DNA of 64,000 nucleotides from an uncultured Clostridia bacterium (GCA_945873955.1 CAMCFA010000005.1:1-64000); one strand, 5' to 3'; shown: positions 38,988-49,518, numbered from the stretch's first letter. The notes: generated from the letters alone by a model not told the origin. Program-made: numbers and translations.

Positions 38988-40304
38988 CTAATCGTCCCCC
39001 ACCGCTTCAATGAGCAGCTTCACTGTTTCCTCCAGCGTGTAGGACTCCTCCACCCGCTGCATAAGGAACTCGTTGATCCTGTTGATCTTGCGTATCGCCT
39101 CGTCAAGCGCAGGATTCGTCCCGTGCTTGTACGCGCCTATTGAGATAAGGTCGGCGTTGCTGTTGTACAGCGAAAGCAGATTTCTCAGCTTGCCCGCCGC
39201 CTCCTTGTGCTCCGGCGTATCTATCTCCGACATAAGTCGGCTCACGCTGGGCAGTATGTCTATCGCAGGGTAATGATTCTGCGCTGCGATCTTTCTTGAA
39301 AGAATGATATGTCCGTCGATTATACCCCGGACTGTATCTGCAATCGGCTCGTTGGTGTCGTCGCCCTCAACAAGCACGGTGTAGATACCCGTGATAGAGC
39401 CCTCCGGGAAGTTTCCGGCGCGCTCCAGCAGCTTCGGCATGTTGCTGTATATCGACGGGGTGTAGCCCCTCGCTATCGGCGGCTCTCCGGTGGAAAGTCC
39501 CACCTCGCGCAGCGCCATAGCGTAACGGGTCAGACTGTCCATCATCAGCAGCACGTCCTTGCCCTGCTTCATGAAGTACTCCGCGATCGCCGTAGCGGTA
39601 AGCGGACACTTGCTTCTCATCATTGCCGGCTGGTCGGAGGTAGCCACCACCAGCACCGACCGCGCCATGCCCTCCGGACCCAAGTCCCGCTCTATGAACT
39701 CGCGAACCTCACGTCCACGTTCGCCCACCAGCGCGATAACATTGATATCCGCCTTGACCTTTCGGGCGATCATGCCCATCAGCGTGGACTTACCAACGCC
39801 GGAACCCGCGAAGATTCCCATACGCTGACCCTTGCCCATAGTCAGCAGACCGTCTATCGCTTTTACGCCAAGCTCGATCTGTTCCTTGATAGGCGGGCGG
39901 TTGAACGGGTTTGAGGGCGTTCCGGTTATCGAAATGGAGTCAGTACAGCCGGGGTCTGCACCGCCGTCCAGCGGCATTCCCGCGGCGTCAACTATCCGCC
40001 CGATAAGACCCGCCCCCGCCTTGACGGTGAGCTTGTCCCCGGTGCTGTCAACGATACTACCCGGACCTATGCCCTCTATCTCGGTGTAGGGCATGAGCAG
40101 GATATTGCTCTTGTTGAAGCCCACGACCTCCGCCCGGATATAACTTTTCATGTCCTTCGAGTAGATACGGCAGACATCGCCGATATTACACGCCGGACCG
40201 CTCGCTTCGATCGTCATGCCGACGATCTTCTCGATCTTTCCCATGTAACGGAAGGTGTCATATTTCGCTACATCTTCGCAGAATTCTCCGAAATCCAGTG
40301 CCAT
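38988..40304 (-). CDS. fliI: Flagellum-specific ATP synthase FliI
   Basis: GIFAGSGVGKSTLMGMIAR; start reassigned to MALDFGEF (40304). Confidence 0.96.
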   Translation of the reverse strand: MALDFGEFCEDVAKYDTFRYMGKIEKIVGMTIEASGPACNIGDVCRIYSKDMKSYIRAEVVGFNKSNILLMPYTEIEGIGPGSIVDSTGDKLTVKAGAGLIGRIVDAAGMPLDGGADPGCTDSISITGTPSNPFNRPPIKEQIELGVKAIDGLLTMGKGQRMGIFAGSGVGKSTLMGMIARKVKADINVIALVGERGREVREFIERDLGPEGMARSVLVVATSDQPAMMRSKCPLTATAIAEYFMKQGKDVLLMMDSLTRYAMALREVGLSTGEPPIARGYTPSIYSNMPKLLERAGNFPEGSITGIYTVLVEGDDTNEPIADTVRGIIDGHIILSRKIAAQNHYPAIDILPSVSRLMSEIDTPEHKEAAGKLRNLLSLYNSNADLISIGAYKHGTNPALDEAIRKINRINEFLMQRVEESYTLEETVKLLIEAVGDD

Positions 40305-40335
40305 GACCGACCTCCGCTGTTGGAACTGATTTGCT

Positions 40336-41277
40336 CTATTCTTCATCGTCCGCTTCTTCGGCGGGCTGATTGGTTTTCTTCTTTTTCCTTGCGGGCATCT
40401 TGAACTTGCCGTCCCCAAGCTCCTGTATCATGCGGAGCTGGGTCTGGATTCCCGCGTCCACGATCTCGCTGCCGTTGTCAACGATGACCGTCCCCTCCTC
40501 CGCTTCGGGGAGAAGCTCCACATCAACGTACTGGATACCGCCGCACAGCTCCCTCAGATACTCATAGTCTGCGGTAAGTTCCTCGTTAGCGCCGTTGTCC
40601 TTCAGCGTTATCTTTATCCTGTCGCTGTTGCGGAATTCCTTTGCAGCCTTTTTGATGAGCCGCTTTATCGCCGCGCTGTCCTTTGCTGTGATACTGTCCA
40701 GCGTGACCTTTTTCGCGATCTGCATTACAGTGTCGTAGATATCCTTTTCATAGTCCGCGAAAAGCTGCTCCTTTTCGGAGTTTATCTTATCCGCGTAGGC
40801 TTTCGCCTCGTCTAGGATATCACGTCCGGCGGCAAGACATGCGTCCCTGCCGTCCTTCTGCCCCTGCTCGAAGCCCTCCGCCTTTGCCTTGATGTAAACG
40901 CTGTCGCGGTTGGTTTCCGCGTCCGCGATTATCTGACCCGCGTTGTCGTTCGCGGCGGAGATGATCGACTCCGCCCGGCGCTTCGCTTCAAGGATAACCT
41001 CCTTGCCCTGCTCGACATAGCGCGCTTTCATCTCGTCAAGCTCCTGCTTCTGCCGGGCAAGATTGCGCTCGCGCTCGTCCAGCTCCGCCATGCGCTGTTC
41101 CAGACGGCGCTTCGCTTCAAGCAGCTCCTGCTCCGGATCTATTTTCGCCTCCGGGGGAGCTTCCTGCGCTTCCGCCGCGGGCTGGGGCACGGGAGCGGGC
41201 TTCCTGTGCGGCTCTATGGTGTTGGAGATGTCCACGCCGCCGCCGAAATAAACGGAGTTCCTTTTTAATACCGACAA
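40336..41277 (-). CDS. fliH: Flagellar assembly protein FliH
   Basis: Coiled-coil then FliH/V-ATPase E-like domain; position between fliG and fliI. Confidence 0.9.
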   Translation of the reverse strand: MSVLKRNSVYFGGGVDISNTIEPHRKPAPVPQPAAEAQEAPPEAKIDPEQELLEAKRRLEQRMAELDERERNLARQKQELDEMKARYVEQGKEVILEAKRRAESIISAANDNAGQIIADAETNRDSVYIKAKAEGFEQGQKDGRDACLAAGRDILDEAKAYADKINSEKEQLFADYEKDIYDTVMQIAKKVTLDSITAKDSAAIKRLIKKAAKEFRNSDRIKITLKDNGANEELTADYEYLRELCGGIQYVDVELLPEAEEGTVIVDNGSEIVDAGIQTQLRMIQELGDGKFKMPARKKKKTNQPAEEADDEE

Positions 41278-41342
41278 ATTTATCCCTCCGTCAAGCTGAA
41301 ATCCTTAATTCTGCCGCCTGCGCAAGTCACGCCGCGCACACA

Positions 41343-42362
41343 TCAGGCGATGACCTCGTCGCCGCCTCCGCCGTGGGAGATAGTGATGATCTGCTCCTGC
41401 TCCAGACGGCGTATTGTCGCAACGATGTTCTGCTGTGCCGCTTCAACATCACGCATACGCACATTGTGCAGGTACTCGATATCCGCCTGCAGGCTCTCTC
41501 TTGCACGGGAGGAAATGTTCGCGAAAATGCACTCCGCGACCTCCTGCGTAGAGCCCTTGATCGCCACTGCAAGATCCTTCGGATCCACCTGCTTGGTGAA
41601 TTCCTGTATCGCCATGGAGTCCAGATTGACGATGTCCTCGAATACGAACATCTTCTGCTTGATCTGATCCGCCAGCTTCTGATCTCTTGCGGAAAGCTCG
41701 TCGAATATGTATTTCTCGGTCGCGCGGTCTACGTTGTTCATTACCTCTGCAACGTAGGAGATACCGCCGACCTCCATGCTGTCGATATTCACAAGGTTTG
41801 CGAACTTCTTCTCCAGAGTAGCCTCCAGCGACTTGATGACCTCCGGCGCAGCCCTGTCCATTCTCGCGATACGCTCAACGACCTCTACACGCTTCTCCTT
41901 AGGCAGCTCCGCCAGTATCGCCGCCGCTTGGTCTATCCTTGCGTAGGACAGTATCAGCGCGATGGTCTGCGGGTGCTCGTTCTGGACTATCGCCAGCAGG
42001 TTCTTGTAGTCCGCCTTGCGCACGAAGTCAAAGGACTTTGTCCTTAGCTGCTTTGTGATCCTTGCCAGCAGGTTGTTCGCCGCCTCAGAGCCGAACGCCT
42101 TTTCAAGGATCTCTCTTGCGTAGTCCACGCCGCCCTCTGCGACGACCTTCTGCGTAAGGCAGAGCTCGTAGAACTCGTTCAGCACGCCCTCTACCACGTC
42201 GATAGGCTGATACTCCAGCTTTGCGACCTCGGTAGAAATGGTTTCTATTTCGTCATCAGCGAGGTGCTTATACACCTCAGAGGCGTTGTCTGCGCCCATA
42301 GCCGCCAGTACAAGTGCGACCTTCTGGTTGGCGGTAAGATCCTCCGCACTTTTTTCTGCCAT
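41343..42362 (-). CDS. fliG: Flagellar motor switch protein FliG
   Basis: NEHPQTIALILSYARIDQAAAILAELP. Confidence 0.97.
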   Translation of the reverse strand: MAEKSAEDLTANQKVALVLAAMGADNASEVYKHLADDEIETISTEVAKLEYQPIDVVEGVLNEFYELCLTQKVVAEGGVDYAREILEKAFGSEAANNLLARITKQLRTKSFDFVRKADYKNLLAIVQNEHPQTIALILSYARIDQAAAILAELPKEKRVEVVERIARMDRAAPEVIKSLEATLEKKFANLVNIDSMEVGGISYVAEVMNNVDRATEKYIFDELSARDQKLADQIKQKMFVFEDIVNLDSMAIQEFTKQVDPKDLAVAIKGSTQEVAECIFANISSRARESLQADIEYLHNVRMRDVEAAQQNIVATIRRLEQEQIITISHGGGGDEVIA

Positions 42363-42437
42363 GTCAATTCCCCCTCGCCGGGCTGAACCGGCGCTTCCGC
42401 AAGGAAAACGCCGCCAGCACGCTTAAAGTCAGAACTA

Positions 42438-44111
42438 TCAGTTGTCCTTCATCATGTTCTTGATGATCTGAGCCACGATCTCCGGATTGGTCTTGGAGAA
42501 CTCGCTGATCTCCCGCTTGAGTATCGTTTCTCTGGACTCCTTCGCAGCCTCCTCTGTAAGGCTCGCGATATTGAAGTCCACTTCCTCCGGTGATTCCGGC
42601 TCCTGTGATGTAGCCCCACCGCCTTGAACGGTGCCGCCCTGCGCCGCTGCGGCAGCGAAAGCAGCCTCCTGACGGCGTCTTATCTTCTTCTTTCTGGAAT
42701 GTCCCATCATAAGCGTTAAAACCAGCAGAAGTATCAGCAGTATGCCAAGTCCCACAACAACGTACAGCAGTGTGTTGCGGAAGGAGTCAACAGGCGGTAC
42801 GATGATGCTTCCGATACCGTCGCTGCCGTTTCCGGAGCCGCTTCCTCCGCCAAGCGCGAACGGAAGGTTGTATACTGAAACATAATCCACGGTAGTTCCC
42901 GCCGCATTAGCGATAATACCCTGCAAAGCCTCGCGCTCCGCCTCGGTCATGTTGGTCTGGTTCACCACAAGACCCACGCTCAGCGACTCGATATCGTAGC
43001 CGTCCTTCTTTATGGTCTCCTTGATGTTGGAAACGTCATACTGGATCTCTTTCCTATTATAATAGAAGTTCTGTCCGTCCTCAAGTCCGGTGTATGTAGG
43101 ATAATCCGGCGAAACATCGCCGTTCGCGGTAACACCGACGATACCCTCCGCGTCGTCAAGCACTCCGCCCTCGGCGACCTCAAGCTCGTGATCCTTAACG
43201 CCGGCGTCTGTTCCCTCAACCGGCTCGTACTGTACGGACTCAATGTCCTTCGCGTCGTAGTCCAGCCGCGCCGCGACATTGAACGCGTACCCGTCCTCGC
43301 CGTATATCTTTGAGAGCATTTCGCCAAGCCCGTCCTTGAGCACCTGAACGAACTCCTGCTCAAATTCAAGGCGCTTTCTCGCAATGTCCACGCCGGACTT
43401 GTCCTCGTTGGTGTCCACGTCGTCAAGCGCCGGGTCAACCCACTCGTAGTAGTTCATCTTGCTGTCCATCACCGAAACGTTCTCGTTGGTCAAGCCCTCG
43501 ACGCTGGTGGTGACTCCGCGGTAGATCGCGCGCACTTCCACGTTGGAAAGCTCCTTGCCCTCTCTTAGCTGGAGGAACACGGCGCACTGGCTCTCGCCCT
43601 TGTCTGCGGAAATAACATAGTTGGAGCTGTCCGGCAGGGTGATGTTCACAGTTGCCGCCTGAACTCCGTCAAAGGAAGCGATAGTCGCGCCCAGCCTTGC
43701 TTCAAGCTGCTGGCGCTTGATCTCACGCTTGTCCATGTCGGTGCTCCACAGGTCTACGCCGTTGTTCCAGATGTCATAGTTGGTGGTGGACTTAGGATAG
43801 CCCTGCACCCACATCTGCATTCGCAGCGTGTTTTCCTGCTCCGCCGGGACGATAACATCGCCGTTGGCGTTCACAGTCACCTCGGAAACTCCCAGATCCT
43901 GTATAGCTGCGGCGATCTCCCCCGCCTCAGAGCTTGACAGCCCCGAAAACAGCGCCACCGTGCCTTTGTTGGAATTCAGAATAATACAAAGTACTATTAT
44001 AATAGCAACGACCACCACCGGAATGGAAACGATAAGTATCTTCGCCATTTTAGACGAATCTGTCCATTTCGTCTTGACTGTCGTTACAACAGATTTCAGC
44101 CTTTCATTCAT
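42438..44111 (-). CDS. fliF: Flagellar MS-ring protein FliF
   Basis: Two TM flanking ring-building motifs; LEARLGATIASFDGVQAATVNITLPD. Confidence 0.97.
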   Translation of the reverse strand: MNERLKSVVTTVKTKWTDSSKMAKILIVSIPVVVVAIIIVLCIILNSNKGTVALFSGLSSSEAGEIAAAIQDLGVSEVTVNANGDVIVPAEQENTLRMQMWVQGYPKSTTNYDIWNNGVDLWSTDMDKREIKRQQLEARLGATIASFDGVQAATVNITLPDSSNYVISADKGESQCAVFLQLREGKELSNVEVRAIYRGVTTSVEGLTNENVSVMDSKMNYYEWVDPALDDVDTNEDKSGVDIARKRLEFEQEFVQVLKDGLGEMLSKIYGEDGYAFNVAARLDYDAKDIESVQYEPVEGTDAGVKDHELEVAEGGVLDDAEGIVGVTANGDVSPDYPTYTGLEDGQNFYYNRKEIQYDVSNIKETIKKDGYDIESLSVGLVVNQTNMTEAEREALQGIIANAAGTTVDYVSVYNLPFALGGGSGSGNGSDGIGSIIVPPVDSFRNTLLYVVVGLGILLILLLVLTLMMGHSRKKKIRRRQEAAFAAAAAQGGTVQGGGATSQEPESPEEVDFNIASLTEEAAKESRETILKREISEFSKTNPEIVAQIIKNMMKDN

Positions 44112-44158
44112 TTATAAAGACGACCTCCGAAATTTTTACTGTCCCCGACAGCCTGCGG

Positions 44159-44497
44159 TCATATCTGCATGTTTATGATCGAGTTGTAAGCGCTGAGCGC
44201 CTCGTTCTTGACCGTTACAAGCAGCTCCACAGCGACCTCCGCCTTGGTGATGTTCGCCTGTACCTGCGCCACATCGTCAATGTTTCCCAGCATGAGGTCT
44301 ATCGCGTCGCGGTCTACCTGTTCGTTGGTCTCCACCACGTTATCGACCATTCCCCGGAAGATGTCGAGGAAGGAAGCGTCCTCGGCATTCACCGCGTACT
44401 GCTTCTCCTCGCCCATGCGGGACATGCGATCCATGCGCTCCATTCGCTGCATTTCGCCAATGTTGTCTATCGGAACAAATTCTATCATTTTGATCAA
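44159..44497 (-). CDS. fliE: Flagellar hook-basal body complex protein FliE
   Basis: C-terminal KAEVAVELLVTVKNEALSAYNSIINMQI. Confidence 0.92.
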   Translation of the reverse strand: MIKMIEFVPIDNIGEMQRMERMDRMSRMGEEKQYAVNAEDASFLDIFRGMVDNVVETNEQVDRDAIDLMLGNIDDVAQVQANITKAEVAVELLVTVKNEALSAYNSIINMQI

Positions 44498-44509
44498 TCC
44501 TTTCAGAAA

Positions 44510-44968
44510 TCAGCCCTTGCCGATATTGAGCGCCTTAGCCGCCATAGACTTGACGACCTCGAACACCGCCAGATTCGCTGAATACATATTCTCCGCTTCA
44601 GTAGAGTCAAGCTGCTCCGTCGCCACGTCCACGTTGGACTCGTACACATATCCCAGCTCGTCCGCCAGCGGGTGAGTGGGGTCGTATACCGGCTCGGCGG
44701 GAGTGGGGTCGTCAACGACCTGCTTTGCTTCCACGCCGCGCAGCTTTATGTACTTCTGGAAGTGGGTCTCTCCTGTGCCCAGCTTAGTCCAGAGGATCTT
44801 TTTGAATGTCTTGTCCTCGCCGAAAACCACCATCTGCCGCTTGTAGGCTTCCTCCGGAGTGGTAGCCACGTTGTCGGCGTTGGCGATGTTCTGCGCAATT
44901 ATATCAAGTCTGAACCTCTCCGCGGTCATGCCGGAAAGAGGAATGTTGAGCGAGCTTAAAAATGCCAT
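44510..44968 (-). CDS. flgC: Flagellar basal-body rod protein FlgC
   Basis: MAFLSSLNIPLSGMTAERFRLDIIAQNIANADN. Confidence 0.96.
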   Translation of the reverse strand: MAFLSSLNIPLSGMTAERFRLDIIAQNIANADNVATTPEEAYKRQMVVFGEDKTFKKILWTKLGTGETHFQKYIKLRGVEAKQVVDDPTPAEPVYDPTHPLADELGYVYESNVDVATEQLDSTEAENMYSANLAVFEVVKSMAAKALNIGKG

Positions 44969-44981
44969 GTGAAGCCCTCCG

Positions 44982-45347
44982 TCACTTTGTCGTCATAGCC
45001 GTTCTCAATCTGGAGAAGTTGCTGTTCATGGAGTTTATCAGCGCGTCGTACTGTATCTGCGTGCGCGCCAGCTCTGCCTGCTGGGTGTCGCTGTCAACGT
45101 TGTTGCCGTCCGGCTGGTCGTCGGTGTAGCGGTCGATGTACAGCCTCTGCACCAGATTCAGCTCGGTATCGACTGTGCCGTTGTCCCGCAGCTTCTCCCG
45201 CAGTATGCCTGCGAAGTCAAGGTATTTACAGTTGTAGTCCGGCGTGTCTGCATTGGATATATTCTGCGCGATGATTTGCTGCTTCTGCCAGAGGACTGAC
45301 ATTCCCTGTTCCAGCACCCGGAACGCGTTTGTATCAAAAAGTGCCAT
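44982..45347 (-). CDS. flgB: Flagellar basal-body rod protein FlgB
   Basis: MALFDTNAFRVLEQGMSVLWQKQQIIAQNISNADTPDYNCK; start reassigned from 45431. Confidence 0.95.
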   Translation of the reverse strand: MALFDTNAFRVLEQGMSVLWQKQQIIAQNISNADTPDYNCKYLDFAGILREKLRDNGTVDTELNLVQRLYIDRYTDDQPDGNNVDSDTQQAELARTQIQYDALINSMNSNFSRLRTAMTTK

Positions 45348-45419
45348 TATTATCCCCCTCCGTTCGCGGAGATATTTCCCGCTTGGGGCATAGTCCACCC
45401 CATAGTTATTCGTATTATA

Positions 45420-45448
45420 ATTATACACCATTTCGCTGTATAATGCAA
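45420..45448 (-). promoter_or_regulatory. Sigma-A promoter of flagellar operon
   Basis: TTGCAT-N17-TATAAT upstream of flgB. Confidence 0.8.
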
Positions 45449-45694
45449 GGATTATTTTTTACAGAATATTTTACATTAAGTAAATTTGTTTATTTTTTGT
45501 TGTTAAATGTTGACATGTAAATAATAAAAATTGTTGTTTTTGTCATATTTTGGGTGTATTTTGTGCATTGCCGACAAAAACCACCATTAATTTTCTACAA
45601 CTTCATCAATTACAGGGAGTTTTCAAGCTGCCATTCGAAACCTCTCAGCGGGCTTGATCTCAGCATTTTTTTACTGGCGCACCCAGACAGCCGA

Positions 45695-45722
45695 AAGCCC
45701 GGCTTTGCAGGAAAACCGGGCT
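45695..45722 (-). terminator. Intrinsic terminator after ABC transporter operon
   Basis: AGCCCGG...CCGGGCT followed by TTTC on minus strand. Confidence 0.55.
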
Positions 45723-45729
45723 TTCTATG

Positions 45730-48270
45730 TTATATTGGGGGAAGAATGGTAAGCGAATTAGTAACAACAGTGGGGTCAGTGATGACATAGTTACCGTCCG
45801 CGTTCTGGTCGAAGTATCTGCCGAGCCAGTTCGGTTCACCGTAACGGAACACCAGCCCCTCTTCCAGAAGCTCGGAAGCGGTATCGTTCCAATCCTCCGG
45901 CACGATGTATTCCTCATAGTAGGTGTATTTTCCATCGTTGTTATTTAAGGAGTCCATATATTCATCATAGGTTTCCGCAGTAGACAGCAATAGCACATAC
46001 CTGCTCTTACATAATTCGTTTGGATATATCGAGGTCTGTGAAGCGCTTATCAGCCCGCGAAGCCGTGGGTCGTAAATGTCCACCCTGCCGAAGGAATACT
46101 GCTTTTCATCGACCATTATGCTAGCCATAATGTCTCCCTCCGCAAAACAGCCGTCGATATATCTGTCGTACACATATTGATCGAACTCTCCGCCGGACAT
46201 AGCAAGCATTTCGTTCGGGTAGTAACTGAAGGTGTCGTTGTTATTGTTGTGATTCTCTATTATAAACGCCGACTTGAACTGCGTCATGCCGAAGTCAATA
46301 CCATGCTGCCCCAGATACGCCACCGCGTTGTCCATCCATGAGTATACCGGGATCATAGTGCTTAAAGGGTAGCTTACGCTTGTATCGTCATTATCCTCAG
46401 CGAACTGAACATAGAGGGCATAGCGCTTTGTACCCGCCTCCGGGTGGATATACAGGTCGTAGTTCATCTTTTCGCTGTCCTTTCGGATAGCGTCAAGCAA
46501 TTCTCTCAGGCTGAAATCTCCGGGCTGGCAGTTCTGGATACCGTAGCTGATATGATCTATCTTCCTCCCGTCATTTTGGCTGAGGTAATACTCCTGATCT
46601 CCATAATATTGTTCATACCAGCTTGCGGGAGTTACTGCCTTTTTCATCAGCTCCACATAAAGCTCGTCTGATACGCGGTAGGTGCGCTCAATTATCTCGC
46701 CGCTCCTCAGCAGATAGGCTATCTGCACGCGTCCCGACTCATTGGAGGCAGGACCCTCCTTGGGTATCATACCGTGTATCTCGGTTATGCTGCTGATCAC
46801 CTCTTGGTCGTAGGTCTGATAGATAGAGATACTGCCAAGCGAATCATTGTTTTCAGCGTTGTTCCAAAGCTGGATATCAGCCCTTACCACCTGCTCCGGC
46901 GACGGAACAAGATTCGCCTTGCCGAAGCCGTTTGAGAACACCAGCACCGCCGCGACTCCCGCGCAGACAGCGGTAGTTCCCGCCCACTTAGCCACGGAGA
47001 TATGGAACTTCCGGAACGCCTTTCCGCTGATAAGCTCCATAATAACATATATGATGAACGTCGAGATAAGCAGCCCCATGAGCCACGCGCCGGAGTTCGG
47101 AGTGTAGCTGTAATAGTCGTACTGTGAGTTGCTTGCAAACGGCGTGAACACCATGTTCCACAAAGGCAGTGATATCGCCATTACCACGATACCGGGAATT
47201 ACAAGGCTCATGCCCTTGTAGACGTAGGACTTTCCTACCCGCTCATTGCGGCGGTATTTTATCAGGAAATACGCCCCCACAAGGAATGCCAGCGTAAGCA
47301 GCAGCGCTGGAATCAGAAGCTCCGCGCGGAAAATAGGCAGAGTGCCGTCCAGACCGATAGTTCTGTCCAGAGCATTAGAGGTGCCGATAAAGAATTTCTG
47401 AACGATATAGACCAACGTCATTGCCACCATGCCCACCGGCGAGGTCGCAGTTACCGGGTAGTAAATGGTTATGCCGTTATAGCTTGAACCGTAGGTGTTG
47501 CTTTCGGTTATGCCGATAAACAGAGCATGGATAACCGGGATAGCGATATTGATAAGCACCGGGTAGAGGGAAGCCTCCGCCTTTTTGCCGCACAGGGATA
47601 TCATCAGCAGACTGAAAGCCATCTGCATTATGCAGGCGAACAGCCCCACGAACAATGCCTGTATAATTATCGAGCTTATCATCTCAATGTCGGCAGGGTC
47701 GGGCGCAGCCTGAAACAGAGTTGCCTTGTGTATTATCACATTCGTGAATATCACGCCGACAAGCACCGCAATCAAATGCGGCAGGATACTTGTGGTGAAC
47801 ACCGCCGCCAAGTCAGCGAAGTACCGGGTATTGCTGTTCACAGGCAGCGAATAGTCCATATCCACCGCATTCCTGTCGTAGAGGTAACGGAACGCCCTCA
47901 GCGTAGTCACAAACGTGAACACGAACATTCCCACAAGGCAGATCGCGCCGATAACGATCGCCATGATCGACAGCGACTGCAAGGTATACTGAACATCATT
48001 CGCCTGCTGAAGCTGCTGTTCAAACGCAATATTATATTCGCTTAAAGCAAACTGCTCCCGTATCCTTTCAATGTTTAACTGGGAGTCCGCCAGTATAGTC
48101 AAAAACACACCCACCAGCGGATAACTCAACAGCGCGAAAATGCTTGTCATGATGAGCTGAGGTCTTAAAAACCGCAGCTTGTTGAGATAATACGGCAGGA
48201 ATTTGTAGAACGCCCCGCCTTTTTCAGCCGGTTTAGCTGAATTAACCGAGTTTAGAGCTGTCATAGCCAA
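45730..48270 (-). CDS. ABC transporter permease, large (DUF6449-like)
   Basis: Multiple TM segments, large C-terminal extracytoplasmic region; overlaps ATPase gene. Confidence 0.8.
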   Translation of the reverse strand: MAMTALNSVNSAKPAEKGGAFYKFLPYYLNKLRFLRPQLIMTSIFALLSYPLVGVFLTILADSQLNIERIREQFALSEYNIAFEQQLQQANDVQYTLQSLSIMAIVIGAICLVGMFVFTFVTTLRAFRYLYDRNAVDMDYSLPVNSNTRYFADLAAVFTTSILPHLIAVLVGVIFTNVIIHKATLFQAAPDPADIEMISSIIIQALFVGLFACIMQMAFSLLMISLCGKKAEASLYPVLINIAIPVIHALFIGITESNTYGSSYNGITIYYPVTATSPVGMVAMTLVYIVQKFFIGTSNALDRTIGLDGTLPIFRAELLIPALLLTLAFLVGAYFLIKYRRNERVGKSYVYKGMSLVIPGIVVMAISLPLWNMVFTPFASNSQYDYYSYTPNSGAWLMGLLISTFIIYVIMELISGKAFRKFHISVAKWAGTTAVCAGVAAVLVFSNGFGKANLVPSPEQVVRADIQLWNNAENNDSLGSISIYQTYDQEVISSITEIHGMIPKEGPASNESGRVQIAYLLRSGEIIERTYRVSDELYVELMKKAVTPASWYEQYYGDQEYYLSQNDGRKIDHISYGIQNCQPGDFSLRELLDAIRKDSEKMNYDLYIHPEAGTKRYALYVQFAEDNDDTSVSYPLSTMIPVYSWMDNAVAYLGQHGIDFGMTQFKSAFIIENHNNNNDTFSYYPNEMLAMSGGEFDQYVYDRYIDGCFAEGDIMASIMVDEKQYSFGRVDIYDPRLRGLISASQTSIYPNELCKSRYVLLLSTAETYDEYMDSLNNNDGKYTYYEEYIVPEDWNDTASELLEEGLVFRYGEPNWLGRYFDQNADGNYVITDPTVVTNSLTILPPI

Positions 48271-49138
48271 GCACCTCCATTTCGTAGATAAATATTTCCT
48301 CCAGCGACAGCGGAACTTCGTCGTACAGCTTCGGCGAGAGCCTCTCCACCGCCGCCCGAACTTCCTCCCGTTCGCCCCGGGCGATAATATGGGTGACGCT
48401 GCCGCTGGTTTCCATGTGGAGTATGTCCACCCCGGAAAGCTGCTCCTTTGTCACCGGGGTATCGAACGCGGTCTGTATCTTGAACACGCTGCCCTTTACG
48501 CTGTCCAGCTCCCGGTCGAACACCACCTTCCCCGCGTGGAGAAGTCCCACCCGATCGCAGAATTCGTCTATCTCGCCGAGGTTGTGGGAGCTGAATATCA
48601 CCGTCAGCCCGGTGTCCATCATTGCGTCGATAAGCATTTGCTTTACGATTATGCGCATTGTCGGGTCAAGCCCGTCGAACGCTTCATCAAGGAACAGGTA
48701 GGGCGTTCTGCACGCGATACCGCAGATCACCGCCGCCTGCCGCTTCATGCCCTTTGAGAAGGTGTTCAGTCGCTTTTTCAGCGGGAGGTTCAGCATGGAA
48801 TACAGCTTCTGCCACAGCTCATCTGAGAAGCTGCTGTAAAACCGCTTGTAGTAGTTCTTCATCTCGGTGAGGGTCATGTTGTTGAACTGCACCGTTTCGT
48901 CGTTGATAAAGAACACCCGCTCTTTCATAGCGGCATTGTCGTAGACTGCATTTCCGTCTATCTTCACCTCTCCGGAGTTCAGCCGGTATATCCCGGACAG
49001 CACCCGCAGCAGCGTGGATTTACCCGCGCCGTTTGAGCCAAGCAGTCCGTATGCGCACCCCTCCGGTATAGTCAGGCTTATGCCGTCCAGCGCGTTCTTG
49101 CCGTCGAACTGCATTACTGCGTCTTTAACTTCGATCAT
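48242..49138 (-). CDS. ABC transporter ATP-binding protein
   Basis: Walker A GSNGAGKST, Walker B YLFLDEAFDGLDP. Confidence 0.96.
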   Translation of the reverse strand: MIEVKDAVMQFDGKNALDGISLTIPEGCAYGLLGSNGAGKSTLLRVLSGIYRLNSGEVKIDGNAVYDNAAMKERVFFINDETVQFNNMTLTEMKNYYKRFYSSFSDELWQKLYSMLNLPLKKRLNTFSKGMKRQAAVICGIACRTPYLFLDEAFDGLDPTMRIIVKQMLIDAMMDTGLTVIFSSHNLGEIDEFCDRVGLLHAGKVVFDRELDSVKGSVFKIQTAFDTPVTKEQLSGVDILHMETSGSVTHIIARGEREEVRAAVERLSPKLYDEVPLSLEEIFIYEMEVLGYDSSKLG

Positions 49139-49518
49139 ATTGTATCACCGTTCCTCCCCTCGCTCCAGATACTCTCCGCAAGCGATATTATCTCATCTAA
49201 ACCTATCCCCGCCCGGCACGCCGAGCGCAGCTCCTGTTCCGTCTTACGGAGCGCTTCGCCCTTTACTGCGTCAGCCGCCGCCTTTTCCGGGGAAACATAG
49301 CTCCCCTTTGCGGGTATTGAGTATATCAGCCCGGACTGCTCCAACTGCACGTAGGCTTTCTGCACCGTGTTCGGATTTATCCCGAACTGCTTTGCGACCT
49401 CCCGCACCGCCGGCAGCTTTTCGTCCGGGACAAGTTCCCCCGACGACACCAGCCGGGCTATCCCGTTGTAAAGCTGCTCGTATATCGGCAGTTTGCCCTC
49501 CAGCCGTATATTCAGCAT
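49135..49518 (-). CDS. GntR family (YtrA-type) transcriptional regulator
   Basis: MLNIRLEGKLPIYEQLYNGIARLVSSGELVPDEKLPAVREVAKQFGINPNTVQKAYVQLEQ; start reassigned from 49671. Confidence 0.95.
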   Translation of the reverse strand: MLNIRLEGKLPIYEQLYNGIARLVSSGELVPDEKLPAVREVAKQFGINPNTVQKAYVQLEQSGLIYSIPAKGSYVSPEKAAADAVKGEALRKTEQELRSACRAGIGLDEIISLAESIWSEGRNGDTI

